From contig NZ_JABEYA020000001.1 of the NCBI RefSeq assembly GCF_013074385.2, positions 496,001-560,000 on the forward strand: a stretch of 64,000 nt of DNA, given 5' to 3'. A program made the position numbers and the translations under genes. Positions 45,474 to 54,726 of this stretch are shown piece after piece. Within the stretch, counting starts at the first letter, position 1. Each line of letters begins with the position of its first letter. The notes under the pieces are model-generated. The model searched no databases and was not told where the DNA came from. It was given only the letters and a program-made list of their open reading frames with translations. Source of the stretch: Vibrio ostreicida. GTDB taxonomy: Bacteria > Pseudomonadota > Gammaproteobacteria > Enterobacterales > Vibrionaceae.

Positions 45474-47288
45474 ATGAAAAAAATTATCACCTTGTTGTCT
45501 ATTTCGGTACCTTTGAGTGCTGCGGCGAACAATGCCCAAATCAATGAATTCATGGATGCGTTTCATGAGAACCCTCAGAAAGTCATGGATACATTGCCCG
45601 AGAAAGAAGGAGACGCCTACCAAAGCATGAGCGCTGACGATGTCGAGCGTTTCAGAGAGCAGATGCGTGAAACGGTTATGGATCGTGCAGAACCTGTTAT
45701 CCAACCTCGTTTTTCCGCTAACCTCAGCAATGACAATCCAGCAAGATTGGTCGATGTCGGTAATGCGCTGATCCGAAACCTAACTGAACTTGACAGAACG
45801 GCGCCAGACGCTAAGCGATTGGATGTTCAGCCTTGGTCGGATACTTACTGGCCACTTTATTCGGGTGCCGCGGGTTGGCGTTACTCGGATCGTGAACTGT
45901 ACGCCTCAGATTGGCAAGAATACTATGATTTCTCACATACGATTAAACCACTAGAAAACTACACCAATGAGCAGCGCCACCTGTTATCACCGGCTGAAAA
46001 ATACGACCTTTTGGTCGGAGACCAAAACTTTACCTTGACCAAGCGTTCGTGGGATTCTGGTAAAGGCTATTATGAATCTCAGGGTAAAGTTGAACGTTGG
46101 ATGGGGCTTTGTCATGGCTGGGCGGCGGCGGCTTACATGTTACCGCGTCCTGAAAAGTCAGTTGTTGTTCCAGATGCAAACGGCGATATGCTCAAATTCT
46201 ACCCGTCTGACATCAAAGCGCTCGGTACTTTATTGTGGGCAGAAGCCCCATTCAATACTCGCTTTATCGGTGGACGTTGTAATATTAAAGACCCTGCAAA
46301 AGACGATAATGGACGTATTATTGACTCCGATTGTGTGGATACGAACCCTGGAACTTGGCACCTTTCTGTGCTTAACCAGATCGGTATCACTGGCCGCAGT
46401 ATGATCATGGATGCAACTTATGATTATCAGGTTTGGAACCAACCTGTTGTGGGTTATCAAGTGAAATACTTTAACCCTGAGACAAATCGTTCTTCTGACA
46501 ACCCAGCAGAGGTGACGATCGCGATGGCAGACTACAAGAAAGATAAGTTTGGCCAGTATCGTTCTTCACGGGCAACGTCGGTTGTTGGTGTAAGAATGGT
46601 TGTTGATTACATGGTAGAAACAAACCCAACCCATCGTGAGTATGATAAGCCTCGATTAGATGGTGTTTCACGCGTCACGTACTATTACGACCTTGAGTTG
46701 GATGCACAAAGTAACGTCATTGGTGGTGAGTGGTATCAAAACCGTCACCCAGACTTCTTGTGGACACCAACACCACAAGCCGTGGCGAAATCTTACTACG
46801 ATGGCAATGGCCAATGGGATGTGACTCAACCGGTACCACAAAGCTGGCAGAATACTGCACCAAAAGCTTCACGTTATACTCAGCCGTTGACATCAGTTGT
46901 GACTCACTTGTTTGACGCCGCGTCAGGTGATGCCAAACCAGAAGAGCAATGGAAGACGATCGTCACTCAGGAAAATCAATGTTTGGATGTTGAGAATTCC
47001 TCAGGTATTCCTGGTTCAAGAGTCTACGGTTGGAGTTGTCATGGGGGTGAGAATCAGAACTGGCAACTCACTACGCAAGGCCAATTGATCAGTCAGTCGG
47101 CACCGGGACTATGTTTGGACCAAAATGGCGCGAATATCAGAATGGAAACTTGCAGCCAGAGTTCTAGTCAACAATGGCGCTTAGAAAATGGGCAGTTCAA
47201 AAATGCCCTAGACAATGCCTTAAAGTGGAACAATAACAGCTGGCTTGTTGAAGCTGATGTTAATGGCAGTCAGTGGGTTTGGAAATAA
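45474..47288 (+). CDS. Secreted GP42-like transglutaminase with C-terminal ricin-type lectin domain
   Basis: A 604-residue protein with a short signal peptide (MKKIITLLSISVPLSAA). The central region (about 90-460) has GKVERWMGLCHGWAAAAYML with the candidate catalytic Cys213, and NPGTWHLSVLNQIG with candidate His296. This is the pattern of the transglutaminase-elicitor family, known from the Phytophthora GP42 elicitor and from marine vibrios. About residues 485-604 form a ricin B-like (beta-trefoil) domain with ENQCLDVE and repeated QxW-type motifs (NQNWQL, SQQWRL), likely binding carbohydrate. Protein cross-linking is the expected activity; target and role are unknown. It is a separate transcription unit ending at a strong terminator. 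No clear binding site is visible before the ATG. Confidence 0.82.
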   Translation: MKKIITLLSISVPLSAAANNAQINEFMDAFHENPQKVMDTLPEKEGDAYQSMSADDVERFREQMRETVMDRAEPVIQPRFSANLSNDNPARLVDVGNALIRNLTELDRTAPDAKRLDVQPWSDTYWPLYSGAAGWRYSDRELYASDWQEYYDFSHTIKPLENYTNEQRHLLSPAEKYDLLVGDQNFTLTKRSWDSGKGYYESQGKVERWMGLCHGWAAAAYMLPRPEKSVVVPDANGDMLKFYPSDIKALGTLLWAEAPFNTRFIGGRCNIKDPAKDDNGRIIDSDCVDTNPGTWHLSVLNQIGITGRSMIMDATYDYQVWNQPVVGYQVKYFNPETNRSSDNPAEVTIAMADYKKDKFGQYRSSRATSVVGVRMVVDYMVETNPTHREYDKPRLDGVSRVTYYYDLELDAQSNVIGGEWYQNRHPDFLWTPTPQAVAKSYYDGNGQWDVTQPVPQSWQNTAPKASRYTQPLTSVVTHLFDAASGDAKPEEQWKTIVTQENQCLDVENSSGIPGSRVYGWSCHGGENQNWQLTTQGQLISQSAPGLCLDQNGANIRMETCSQSSSQQWRLENGQFKNALDNALKWNNNSWLVEADVNGSQWVWK

Positions 47289-47320
47289 CGAGCGTATAAA
47301 GTGTTCTTATAACCAAAGAT

Positions 47321-47357
47321 AAAGAGAGCCCGTTTAACGGGCTCTCTTTTTTATTTT
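47321..47357. terminator. Strong terminator between convergent genes
   Basis: AAAGAGAGCCCGTT (47321-47334) pairs with AACGGGCTCTCTTT (47336-47349), followed by a T-rich run to 47357. It ends the transglutaminase transcript and may also serve the convergent M4 protease gene. Confidence 0.9.
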
Positions 47358-49364
47358 TTAAAAACAAGCCCCTTCATAATTCCAATACCAGTAGTTATTG
47401 TACGGGTCTGTTCCCCAGTTATCTTGTGTCGCGGTGAAGCGGTTACCATAGTACTGGACCTGTGTTCCCTGAGGGTAATAGTAGTAGGATGACCATTCTT
47501 CTAGGTTCGCACAGGTGTCCTGCGGTTGAGGGGCTGGCTCTTCAAGGTAAGCACTGACACCCACATAGCCATTCGATGAGCCATTGGCACCAGTGACTAA
47601 GACGTAGAGATCGGTCCCGCCAACGCCGCTGAATCCGCAGTATTCGTTATTGTCAGGGTTGGTCGAAGAACAATCGTGATCGCTTTCAGACGCTGGACGA
47701 CCTACTGCAACATACATGTCTAAGTTGCCGTAACCATTATAGGTTTGCACCCAAACGTCGCCTGCAGGGGCATTCCTGAGAACAAAATGCTGGGCATTAT
47801 GACCCAATGGATCGACTTGACTGGGGATATTGATCGCCAGTGACTGGGTGTCTGGGCTTGGTTGGGGATCCGGTTGAGGGGTGGGTTGAGTCGTACCGCA
47901 CGCGCTGACCTGAACACCCACTTGGGCAAAGGCATTGGTGACGGCTGTGGTAGGATAACCCAACTTCTGCGCGGCCTTGCACACTCCGTCGGCACCGTGT
48001 TGGAAGTCGGAGTTCGGTTGCCAGTAAAGTTGGTTGGCGGTCGCATAAGCGATAAAGGCTTTTTTTATGCTCCAGTCTGTACTGGTGGCCAGATGGTAAA
48101 ACGCTTTGTTAAAAATACCTGAGCTATGGTGAACATCGATCCCGTTGTAGTATTGATTGATATGGTCGATAGATAACCCATCTTTACTGGGCTGGGTGAA
48201 GTAGCGCATGGCATCGGAATATTTCATCACGTGCTCACCCATTTTCCAATTAAATTGGCCGTGAACAAATTCACTGAGTGCTGCGGCAGCCACATCAGAA
48301 AAAGATTCATTCATGCCACCAGACATCCCTCGGTATTCGAGTCCGGAGTTTTGTTCGGTGAAGCCATGGCTGACTTCGTGCGCAATAACATCCCATGTTG
48401 CGAGAGGGTACATGGACTGATTACCATCACCAAACGTCATTTGACGACCGTCCCAAAATGCATTGCCATAGTTTGAGCCATAGTGAACGCGCATCGTGAG
48501 TTTTTGCTGGATAGGGCGGGTGTTAAGCCATTCCATATACATGTCAAAAACTCGCTGGCCGAAGTAATGGGCATCATTCATTGGTGCATAGGCGCCATTG
48601 ACCGAGCGTTCGCTGTTGACGTTACAATCAAATTGATGAACTTGCCCGCCGTATTGCTGATTTTTCATATCTAATGTGATGACATCTGGGCTATCCATCT
48701 GACAATACTGGTTGACTTCGAAGCCACCGTATTGCGTGCTTGAACCAAAATAGTAACGTCCGCTTTTCTGGTTGCCGCCTGGGCCTTCGGCTTCGATAAA
48801 GGCAAGGCCTTCCCAACGTTCAAGTACCTCACCAGATTTTGCATCGACCAAGGTGATTGGTCGTGAGGGCGCCATGCCAACTCTTTGAATAAAATCAACC
48901 TTATACACTAAATGAGCGATTTGCTGAGCGTCTTGCCAAATCATTAATTCGGCGTTGGGGTCGCGTACAGCGGAGGCCGCAAATCCTTGGTTTTGCGTTG
49001 TCGCAAGGTTGATGGCCTGCTGGGCATTCAGCATGGGCAGTGTCGATCCAATATCGGATTCGATATCAGTCAGTATGTGTCCATCGATGGAGCGGGCAAT
49101 GCCTTTACTCGAGACATTGGCAACAAGAGACTGGCCATAAACGGGTAGCCCATAATGGAGTTGCTGTTTTCGCAACAAAGTATGCTGTCCTGTGACCACC
49201 CGGTTTGCGTCTTGATAAGACAAAGGCGCTAATGACGTGGCAAAGGACGGGGATGCCGACGCATTGAGGACCTGTGAGAGGTCGACTTGGGAATGGTCGA
49301 CGACGGTGGCTGCCTGTGAGGCGAGCGCAACAGGGAATAATAGAAGTAAATTAAGGTTTCTCAT
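47358..49364 (-). CDS. Secreted M4 (thermolysin/vibriolysin-type) metalloprotease with PPC and chitin-binding domains
   Basis: A 668-residue zinc endopeptidase precursor. Residues 1-19 are a signal peptide, about 45-185 an FTP/PepSY-type propeptide, and about 195-488 the M4 catalytic domain. It has HEVSH (329-333, zinc and catalysis), GMNESFSD with the third ligand Glu353, and HHSSGIFNKAFY with the active-site His near 413. A proline-rich linker (PTPQPDPQPSPDTQ) leads to a PPC domain (about 510-605), then a CBM5/12-like chitin-binding domain at the C terminus (EEWSSYYYYPQGTQVQYYGN). The start ATG follows AAGGTGA. It should digest extracellular protein while anchored to chitin. Vibriolysins usually carry PPC domains; the extra CBM is less common. 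Confidence 0.92.
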   Translation of the reverse strand: MRNLNLLLLFPVALASQAATVVDHSQVDLSQVLNASASPSFATSLAPLSYQDANRVVTGQHTLLRKQQLHYGLPVYGQSLVANVSSKGIARSIDGHILTDIESDIGSTLPMLNAQQAINLATTQNQGFAASAVRDPNAELMIWQDAQQIAHLVYKVDFIQRVGMAPSRPITLVDAKSGEVLERWEGLAFIEAEGPGGNQKSGRYYFGSSTQYGGFEVNQYCQMDSPDVITLDMKNQQYGGQVHQFDCNVNSERSVNGAYAPMNDAHYFGQRVFDMYMEWLNTRPIQQKLTMRVHYGSNYGNAFWDGRQMTFGDGNQSMYPLATWDVIAHEVSHGFTEQNSGLEYRGMSGGMNESFSDVAAAALSEFVHGQFNWKMGEHVMKYSDAMRYFTQPSKDGLSIDHINQYYNGIDVHHSSGIFNKAFYHLATSTDWSIKKAFIAYATANQLYWQPNSDFQHGADGVCKAAQKLGYPTTAVTNAFAQVGVQVSACGTTQPTPQPDPQPSPDTQSLAINIPSQVDPLGHNAQHFVLRNAPAGDVWVQTYNGYGNLDMYVAVGRPASESDHDCSSTNPDNNEYCGFSGVGGTDLYVLVTGANGSSNGYVGVSAYLEEPAPQPQDTCANLEEWSSYYYYPQGTQVQYYGNRFTATQDNWGTDPYNNYWYWNYEGACF

Positions 49365-49803
49365 ACATCACCTTGATCGTTATATGACGATTTGTTTCCG
49401 CTAAAAAGTGCTGCTTAGAGTAATGACATTGGGCTGTTCATGTGTAATGCAACGTGTTGTATATTTGTCTTTGCTGCAAAACATTAAAAAATAAAACAAA
49501 TTTATGAGATATCGAGCGAGAAAATAGGATTATTCACTTAATAGTGTGGGTTGATTGGTCGTGCAATGATAGTCATAGCCTCGGGGTAAAACGACTTGTC
49601 AATCCGTACGGACATCCATGAATAATATACCGCCCAGTTTTAAAGTCTGGCTTGCCATCAAAGCCAAAATCGTCTGGATGAATCCGACAAAGTCATACAA
49701 TCGATCTCTGCTAAGTGATTGTCATATCGGTTAAGGTGGTCGGAACTTTATGTATAACTGGTAGTCCCATGGCTACAAAATAATGAAAAACTAGGAAGAG
49801 AAA
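49365..49803. promoter_or_regulatory. Divergent promoter region, M4 protease and exporter operon
   Basis: A 439-base gap between divergent genes. The stretch 49480-49545 is A+T rich. I see no clear sigma-70 pair, CRP site or long inverted repeat. AGGAAGAG just before 49804 is the binding site of the adaptor gene. Confidence 0.45.
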
Positions 49804-50937
49804 ATGGCTAAAACTTGGTTGTTGTCGGTCAGTGGTATTGCGCTACTTGCTGGAGGTATATATTTTTATCTGGACTCCGCTGGCCAGCCAGAAGTTTTGC
49901 CTACTCTGGCGATAGGATACGGGACGATTGAAAAGCAAGCGGTGGCCGTCGGTAAAATCATGCCTGAGCATTCTGTGTCAATTAAGTCCCAGATAGATGG
50001 CATTGTGGGTGAGATTTATGCGGAAGTGGGTGACAACGTCAAGCAAGGCCAGCCATTGATTAAAGTGAGGCCGAACCCTACGCCACAGGCATTGACTCAG
50101 GCCACCACAGAATTGATGAGCAGTGAAGCTGATTTGGAGTCGGCCAAGCAGAAGCTAGCCAACCTTGAGAGCTTGATTCAACAGAATATCATTCCCAAAA
50201 ATTACGATGATTATGTCACGGCTCGCTCGCAGGTGAAGTCAATGCGTGCCAATGTCATGCAAAAGAAACAAAACCTTGAATTGATTCAGAGCGGCGAGGC
50301 ATCGATCGGACAGTCTCGTTTGACCTCCACTATCTATGCGCCGATCACGGGTACGATTCTCAATCGTAAGGTGGAAGTTGGCGAACCGATTATTTCGACA
50401 GAGTCTAGTCAGGCAGCGACGGAAATGATGTCCGTCGCCGATATGAAAAGCCTGATCTTCAAAGGCAGTGTGAGCGAACATGATGCGGCACAGTTGACTC
50501 CGGGTATGTCAGTGACATTGACGGTTGCACCATTTCCAGAATTGGATATTCGGGGTAAATTGACCAAGGTCGCGATTCAATCAGAAAACTTAAATTCCCC
50601 CGAGGCGACAAGCACAGCCAAGAGTTTTGATAATGGCTTTGAAGTGGAAGTTGGACACCTTGACATTCCAACCGAGGTTCAGTTGCGCTCAGGTTTTTCC
50701 TCAACAGCGCAAATAGTGCTAAAAAAATCAGAGGATGTTTTAACCGTGCCTGAGCGCGCGCTGAATTTTGAAGGTGATACGCCGAATGTCCTTATTCCAG
50801 ATGATTCACAGCAGGGATTCCACAAGCAGAAAGTCAAACTGGGTTTGTCTGATGGCATCAATGTTGAAGTGCTAGAGGGGGTTGTCTTGGACGAGAAAGT
50901 GGTTGATAACAGCATGGTAGGGGCGAATCATGGTTAA
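49804..50937 (+). CDS. Periplasmic adaptor (HlyD/MacA-like) of an ABC exporter
   Basis: A 377-residue protein with one N-terminal membrane anchor (about 4-24), two lipoyl-like segments (SIKSQIDGIVGEIYAEVGD and TIYAPITGTILNRKVEVGE) flanking an alpha-helical hairpin (about 95-165), then beta-barrel and membrane-proximal parts. This is the architecture of MacA-type membrane fusion proteins linking an inner-membrane exporter to TolC. First gene of a tight five-gene operon; its stop overlaps the TolC-like gene by 8 bases. Strong AGGAAGAG binding site. The cargo could be the peptide of the NRPS locus or an unrelated molecule. Confidence 0.88.
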   Translation: MAKTWLLSVSGIALLAGGIYFYLDSAGQPEVLPTLAIGYGTIEKQAVAVGKIMPEHSVSIKSQIDGIVGEIYAEVGDNVKQGQPLIKVRPNPTPQALTQATTELMSSEADLESAKQKLANLESLIQQNIIPKNYDDYVTARSQVKSMRANVMQKKQNLELIQSGEASIGQSRLTSTIYAPITGTILNRKVEVGEPIISTESSQAATEMMSVADMKSLIFKGSVSEHDAAQLTPGMSVTLTVAPFPELDIRGKLTKVAIQSENLNSPEATSTAKSFDNGFEVEVGHLDIPTEVQLRSGFSSTAQIVLKKSEDVLTVPERALNFEGDTPNVLIPDDSQQGFHKQKVKLGLSDGINVEVLEGVVLDEKVVDNSMVGANHG

Positions 50938-52204
50938 GCCAAATATGAGTCGATTGGGGTCTCTAACCCTATTGGCGTGCCTGAGTCTCCCTGCTTATGC
51001 CATATCGATTGAACAGGCTTGGCTCCAAGCAAAACAAACCGATCCGACTTACGCACAGGCAAAAATAGGGTCGGATTTGGGCGATATCGGTGTGACTTCG
51101 ACTCGCAGCGGTCTGTTACCCTCATTAAGTGCGGAAGCGACGTCTACTTGGTATCAAGACTCGGATAACACCAATAGCTATGGGGCGACCTTGTCTCAAA
51201 CGCTTTGGGACAGCAGTCTGTGGTCAGATTTGGACGAAGCTCAGGCCAATGCGTTGAAATCTCGGCTAGAGTTGCTTCAGGCGAGTAATACCTTGGCAGG
51301 CCAACTGCTGGCGGCGTATCTCGATGTTGCCAGTGCGCAAGCGGATCTTGAGTTGGCGCAAAATAAGTTGGAAGAGAGTAACAAACTGCTCGAAATTATT
51401 GAAAAACGTTATCAAGCGGGCAAAGTGAAGTCGATAGATGTTGAGGACATCCGCGCCACTCAAGTCTCGGAAAGAGCGGGTATCTTAGAGAATAAATCTG
51501 TCCTCGAAACGAAGCGAGCAGAGCTGGCAGCGCTGATTAACCAGTGGCCCGAAACGATTGATAAGGTTCGAACGGAAAGCCGCGTGCGTCCACCAATGCA
51601 AGTTGAATCTCAACAAGCGTGGTTGGCACTGGCGAAAAGCAGCAGCCCCGAACTTTTGGTCGCCGCACAAAACGTCAAAGCTTTTGAGTTTGCCAAACAA
51701 AGTGCGCAAGGGGGCTATTACCCAACCGTGAAAGGGCAGTTGGGTTACGTCGATTCCTCTTCTTCCTCCTCGAATGGCCAGTTTAACGCTGGATTGTCAC
51801 TCTCGGTACCGATTGATCTCAATGGGGCAACACGGGCAAAAGTTGAACAAGCTTCCCTGAATACGTTGAGCGCCAAACAAGCCCTGCGCAAAGTTGAAAT
51901 TGACATCCGTAAACGGGTCGTCTCTCAGTTTACTCAAGTAGATATTAATTGGGATCAGGTACTGATCGCGGACCAACTGGTGACCTCTCGCACTAAAGTT
52001 CTGTCGAGTAAAGAGACGCTTTACAGTTCAGGCCTACTCGAAGCCTCTGAGGTAATCGACGCCCACAATCGCTTGTTTGAGGCGAAAAACAATCAACAGT
52101 CGAGCTTGTATAACTACTGGCGACAGAGAATCGCTTTGTTGCAGACCGCAGGCAAGTTGGATGATGAAGCGATCACACTGATCTCAAGGGCATTTCATTC
52201 ATGA
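50930..52204 (+). CDS. TolC-family outer membrane channel protein
   Basis: A 424-residue protein with a signal peptide (to about residue 24, SLPAYA), two repeated long alpha-helical segments (about 100-180 and 300-380) and GLLPSLSAEATSTWYQ / GYYPTVKGQLGYVDSS, the paired strand regions of TolC-type proteins. It should form the outer membrane exit duct for the exporter encoded around it. The gene overlaps the adaptor gene by 8 bases and the next gene by ATGA, so translation is probably coupled. Binding site TAGGGGCG precedes the ATG. Confidence 0.88.
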   Translation: MVKPNMSRLGSLTLLACLSLPAYAISIEQAWLQAKQTDPTYAQAKIGSDLGDIGVTSTRSGLLPSLSAEATSTWYQDSDNTNSYGATLSQTLWDSSLWSDLDEAQANALKSRLELLQASNTLAGQLLAAYLDVASAQADLELAQNKLEESNKLLEIIEKRYQAGKVKSIDVEDIRATQVSERAGILENKSVLETKRAELAALINQWPETIDKVRTESRVRPPMQVESQQAWLALAKSSSPELLVAAQNVKAFEFAKQSAQGGYYPTVKGQLGYVDSSSSSSNGQFNAGLSLSVPIDLNGATRAKVEQASLNTLSAKQALRKVEIDIRKRVVSQFTQVDINWDQVLIADQLVTSRTKVLSSKETLYSSGLLEASEVIDAHNRLFEAKNNQQSSLYNYWRQRIALLQTAGKLDDEAITLISRAFHS

Positions 52205-53415
52205 TGAGTATTCTGCAGCAGACAGTGCAGACGCTATTGGCCCATCGGATGAAAAGCCTGTTAGCGATGATAGCTATTGCATGGGGCGTGATTTCGGTGG
52301 TGGTTCTAATGGCCCTCGGAGAAGGTTTTTATCGTCACCAAAGTCAATCGTTTTCTTTTCTGACAGAGCAAATCCAGTATGCTTTTCCTTCTTACACCAG
52401 TAAACCATGGAAAGGGTTGGCGTCGCGTAGAGAGATCCGGATAACGCAGCAACAAGTTGAATTGTTGCGACAATCTGATTTTGTAGAGAGTGTGGCGGTC
52501 AACTATGCCAAATGGGATGCCAGTGTGACGAATAGCAAAGGACAAAGCCTCAGCCGCTTTGTCGCTGGGATCGACGCGGCTTACTTTGACCTTACTCAAC
52601 GAAAGTTGTTGGCGGGCTCACGCAACTTATCGCCAAGCGATCTCAGTCATCACTCACGGGTAGCAGTCTTAGGCAATCAAGTTGCGCAAATGGGTAACAT
52701 TCAGTTGGGTGATAGTGTGAATGTTAATGGTATTCCTTTTCGCGTCATTGGCGTGGTGAGTGATGAAGATGGTGGTCGTTCGTTTGGTGATGCTCGAAAG
52801 GTGTTTATTCCTCATTCCACCTTCCGTGATCTTTGGAATAGCAAGCCTTGGTTGATGCTCGTCAAACCTGCGTCAGGTATTGATAGTCCGACATTGCGAC
52901 AATACATACTGCGCTTTTACGCAAGGCAATTACATTTTGACCCCAACGATACCGAAGCGATTTATCTACCTGACTACAGTGAGGGAGCCAATATCATTAA
53001 TGGCATTCTGACTGGGATTCAACTTTTTCTTGCGGCCAGCGGTGCAATGACAATGGCGGTCGGGGCATTGGGTGTCGCGAATATCCTGTTTCTTTCCGTC
53101 ACCGAGAGGACCAGAGAAATTGGCGTGCGGCTTGCCATAGGCGCGAGTCAAAGCTCAATTCTTGCCCAGTTTATTGTGGAAGGTTTGATTTTAGTTTCCG
53201 TCGGGACGATGGCAGGTCTATTGTGTGCGTTCGGTCTTGTTGCTTTGCTCGGCAATTTGTCGCTGCCAGATTGGATCGGTTTGCCAACCATCACCCTGAG
53301 TGCCATTGGGATGTCAATGTTGGTGATGATGGTTCTGGCGTTATTGGCGTCGTATTTTCCAGCTAAGCGGGCCTCGAATTTGACGCCAGTGATCGCTCTT
53401 AGTGCGAGGGCTTGA
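52201..53415 (+). CDS. FtsX/MacB-family ABC permease 1
   Basis: A 404-residue inner membrane protein: one N-terminal membrane segment (about 16-40), a large periplasmic MacB_PCD-like domain (about 45-270), and three C-terminal segments. The FtsX signature VTERTREIGVRLAIGA lies between segments 2 and 3. Unlike MacB it has no fused ATPase. It starts at ATGA, overlapping the TolC-like gene, and probably pairs with the second permease as a heterodimer driven by the separate ATPase. Confidence 0.88.
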   Translation: MMSILQQTVQTLLAHRMKSLLAMIAIAWGVISVVVLMALGEGFYRHQSQSFSFLTEQIQYAFPSYTSKPWKGLASRREIRITQQQVELLRQSDFVESVAVNYAKWDASVTNSKGQSLSRFVAGIDAAYFDLTQRKLLAGSRNLSPSDLSHHSRVAVLGNQVAQMGNIQLGDSVNVNGIPFRVIGVVSDEDGGRSFGDARKVFIPHSTFRDLWNSKPWLMLVKPASGIDSPTLRQYILRFYARQLHFDPNDTEAIYLPDYSEGANIINGILTGIQLFLAASGAMTMAVGALGVANILFLSVTERTREIGVRLAIGASQSSILAQFIVEGLILVSVGTMAGLLCAFGLVALLGNLSLPDWIGLPTITLSAIGMSMLVMMVLALLASYFPAKRASNLTPVIALSARA

Positions 53416-54701
53416 TGATGCGATTACCCATGAGACAGATCGTGCAGGAAATGGCGGCGGAGAAACTCAGGTTGAGCCTGACTATTTTTGCCGTCGCCTG
53501 GGCGACGTTATGTATCGCAGGAATGCTAGCGGTTGGAGAGGGCATTCGCCAAGGCGTATTAAAAACCGCCCAAAACGGAAACGGCAACCTGATATACCTA
53601 ATGGGTGGGATGGCGACGGTGGACTACGCTTCGTTCTACCAAGGTAAGCCCTTGCAACTGAAAAAGTCTGATGCCCAAGTGATTCGAGCCTTGCCTGACG
53701 TCGAGAGGGTCGCTCCGACCGCTATCTGGGACGAACGTTTATCTGCGGGCGAACGCAGCACATGGGGGCAACCGTTGGCGGTTCCGCCACAGTTTAAATC
53801 CATGACAAATCTGGCTTTGCAGTCTGGTGGTCGATGGTTTAATCCTCTTGATCAAAAAGAGACACGTAAGGTCATTGTGTTGGGCTATCTGCTTGCGGCG
53901 AATTTGTTCAACCCTGAGGATAATGACAATTGGTTTGCGTCGGTGACGCTAAACGTCAACCCCGTTGGCAAGCAAGTCAAAATAGGTACAGAAGAATTCA
54001 CTGTCATCGGTGTTCTGAAAAAGAACAGCGCTGAAATTGAGCAAGGGGAACAGATTAACTACGCCAGTTTTGTTCCTCTGTCTACGTGGCAACGATTTCA
54101 TCCCACTGGCGATATTGGTGGGATTAATGTGCAGCCAAAAGAGGGGGTTGACCGAGAAGCGCTCGCGGCGACCCTGCGTCAAGTGATCGCGCGTACACAT
54201 GGTGCAAGTGTCTCAGACCAACAGGTTGTTCAGGTTCAGGATATGTTTCTTCAACAAAAAAGTATGCAGACATTCTTGGTTGGCCTGCAAAGCTTCCTCG
54301 GTATTATCGGTTTTGTTACCTTGGCGGTTGCGGGGATCGGAATCGCCAATGTGATGTATGCGACGGTCAAACGCTCGACTCGAGACATTGGTTTGCGATT
54401 GGCCGTCGGGGCAACACCCAACGGAATAAGGCTTCACTATTTAGTGCAAGCAATGATGACCATGCTCGCCGGAGGTGGGCTTGGCCTTTTGATCACTTAT
54501 GTATTGGTTGTGGTATTGAGCGGGATCAGTTTAGAAGGGAATGTCTTTTATGAACAGCTAGGAAGCCCCGTACCTGAATTGTCCTGGCTGGTGGTGGCTA
54601 TCGTTATTCTTACCTTAATGGTGATTGGGGTGATTTCGGCTTGGCTTCCAGCGAATCGAGCGGCGCAAGTTACCCCAATGGAGGCTTTACAAAGTGAGTA
54701 A
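53415..54701 (+). CDS. FtsX/MacB-family ABC permease 2
   Basis: A 428-residue protein with the same layout as the preceding permease: one N-terminal segment, a periplasmic domain (about 50-290), and three C-terminal segments with VKRSTRDIGLRLAVGA. Three possible start codons follow each other (TTG 53412, ATG 53415, ATG 53418); ATG 53415 overlaps the previous stop by one base, with GAGGG just upstream. Similarity between the two permeases is confined mainly to the membrane segments and signature. Confidence 0.87.
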   Translation: MMRLPMRQIVQEMAAEKLRLSLTIFAVAWATLCIAGMLAVGEGIRQGVLKTAQNGNGNLIYLMGGMATVDYASFYQGKPLQLKKSDAQVIRALPDVERVAPTAIWDERLSAGERSTWGQPLAVPPQFKSMTNLALQSGGRWFNPLDQKETRKVIVLGYLLAANLFNPEDNDNWFASVTLNVNPVGKQVKIGTEEFTVIGVLKKNSAEIEQGEQINYASFVPLSTWQRFHPTGDIGGINVQPKEGVDREALAATLRQVIARTHGASVSDQQVVQVQDMFLQQKSMQTFLVGLQSFLGIIGFVTLAVAGIGIANVMYATVKRSTRDIGLRLAVGATPNGIRLHYLVQAMMTMLAGGGLGLLITYVLVVVLSGISLEGNVFYEQLGSPVPELSWLVVAIVILTLMVIGVISAWLPANRAAQVTPMEALQSE

Positions 54702-54726
54702 TTTAATCAGTCGCGGAGAAATCGTT

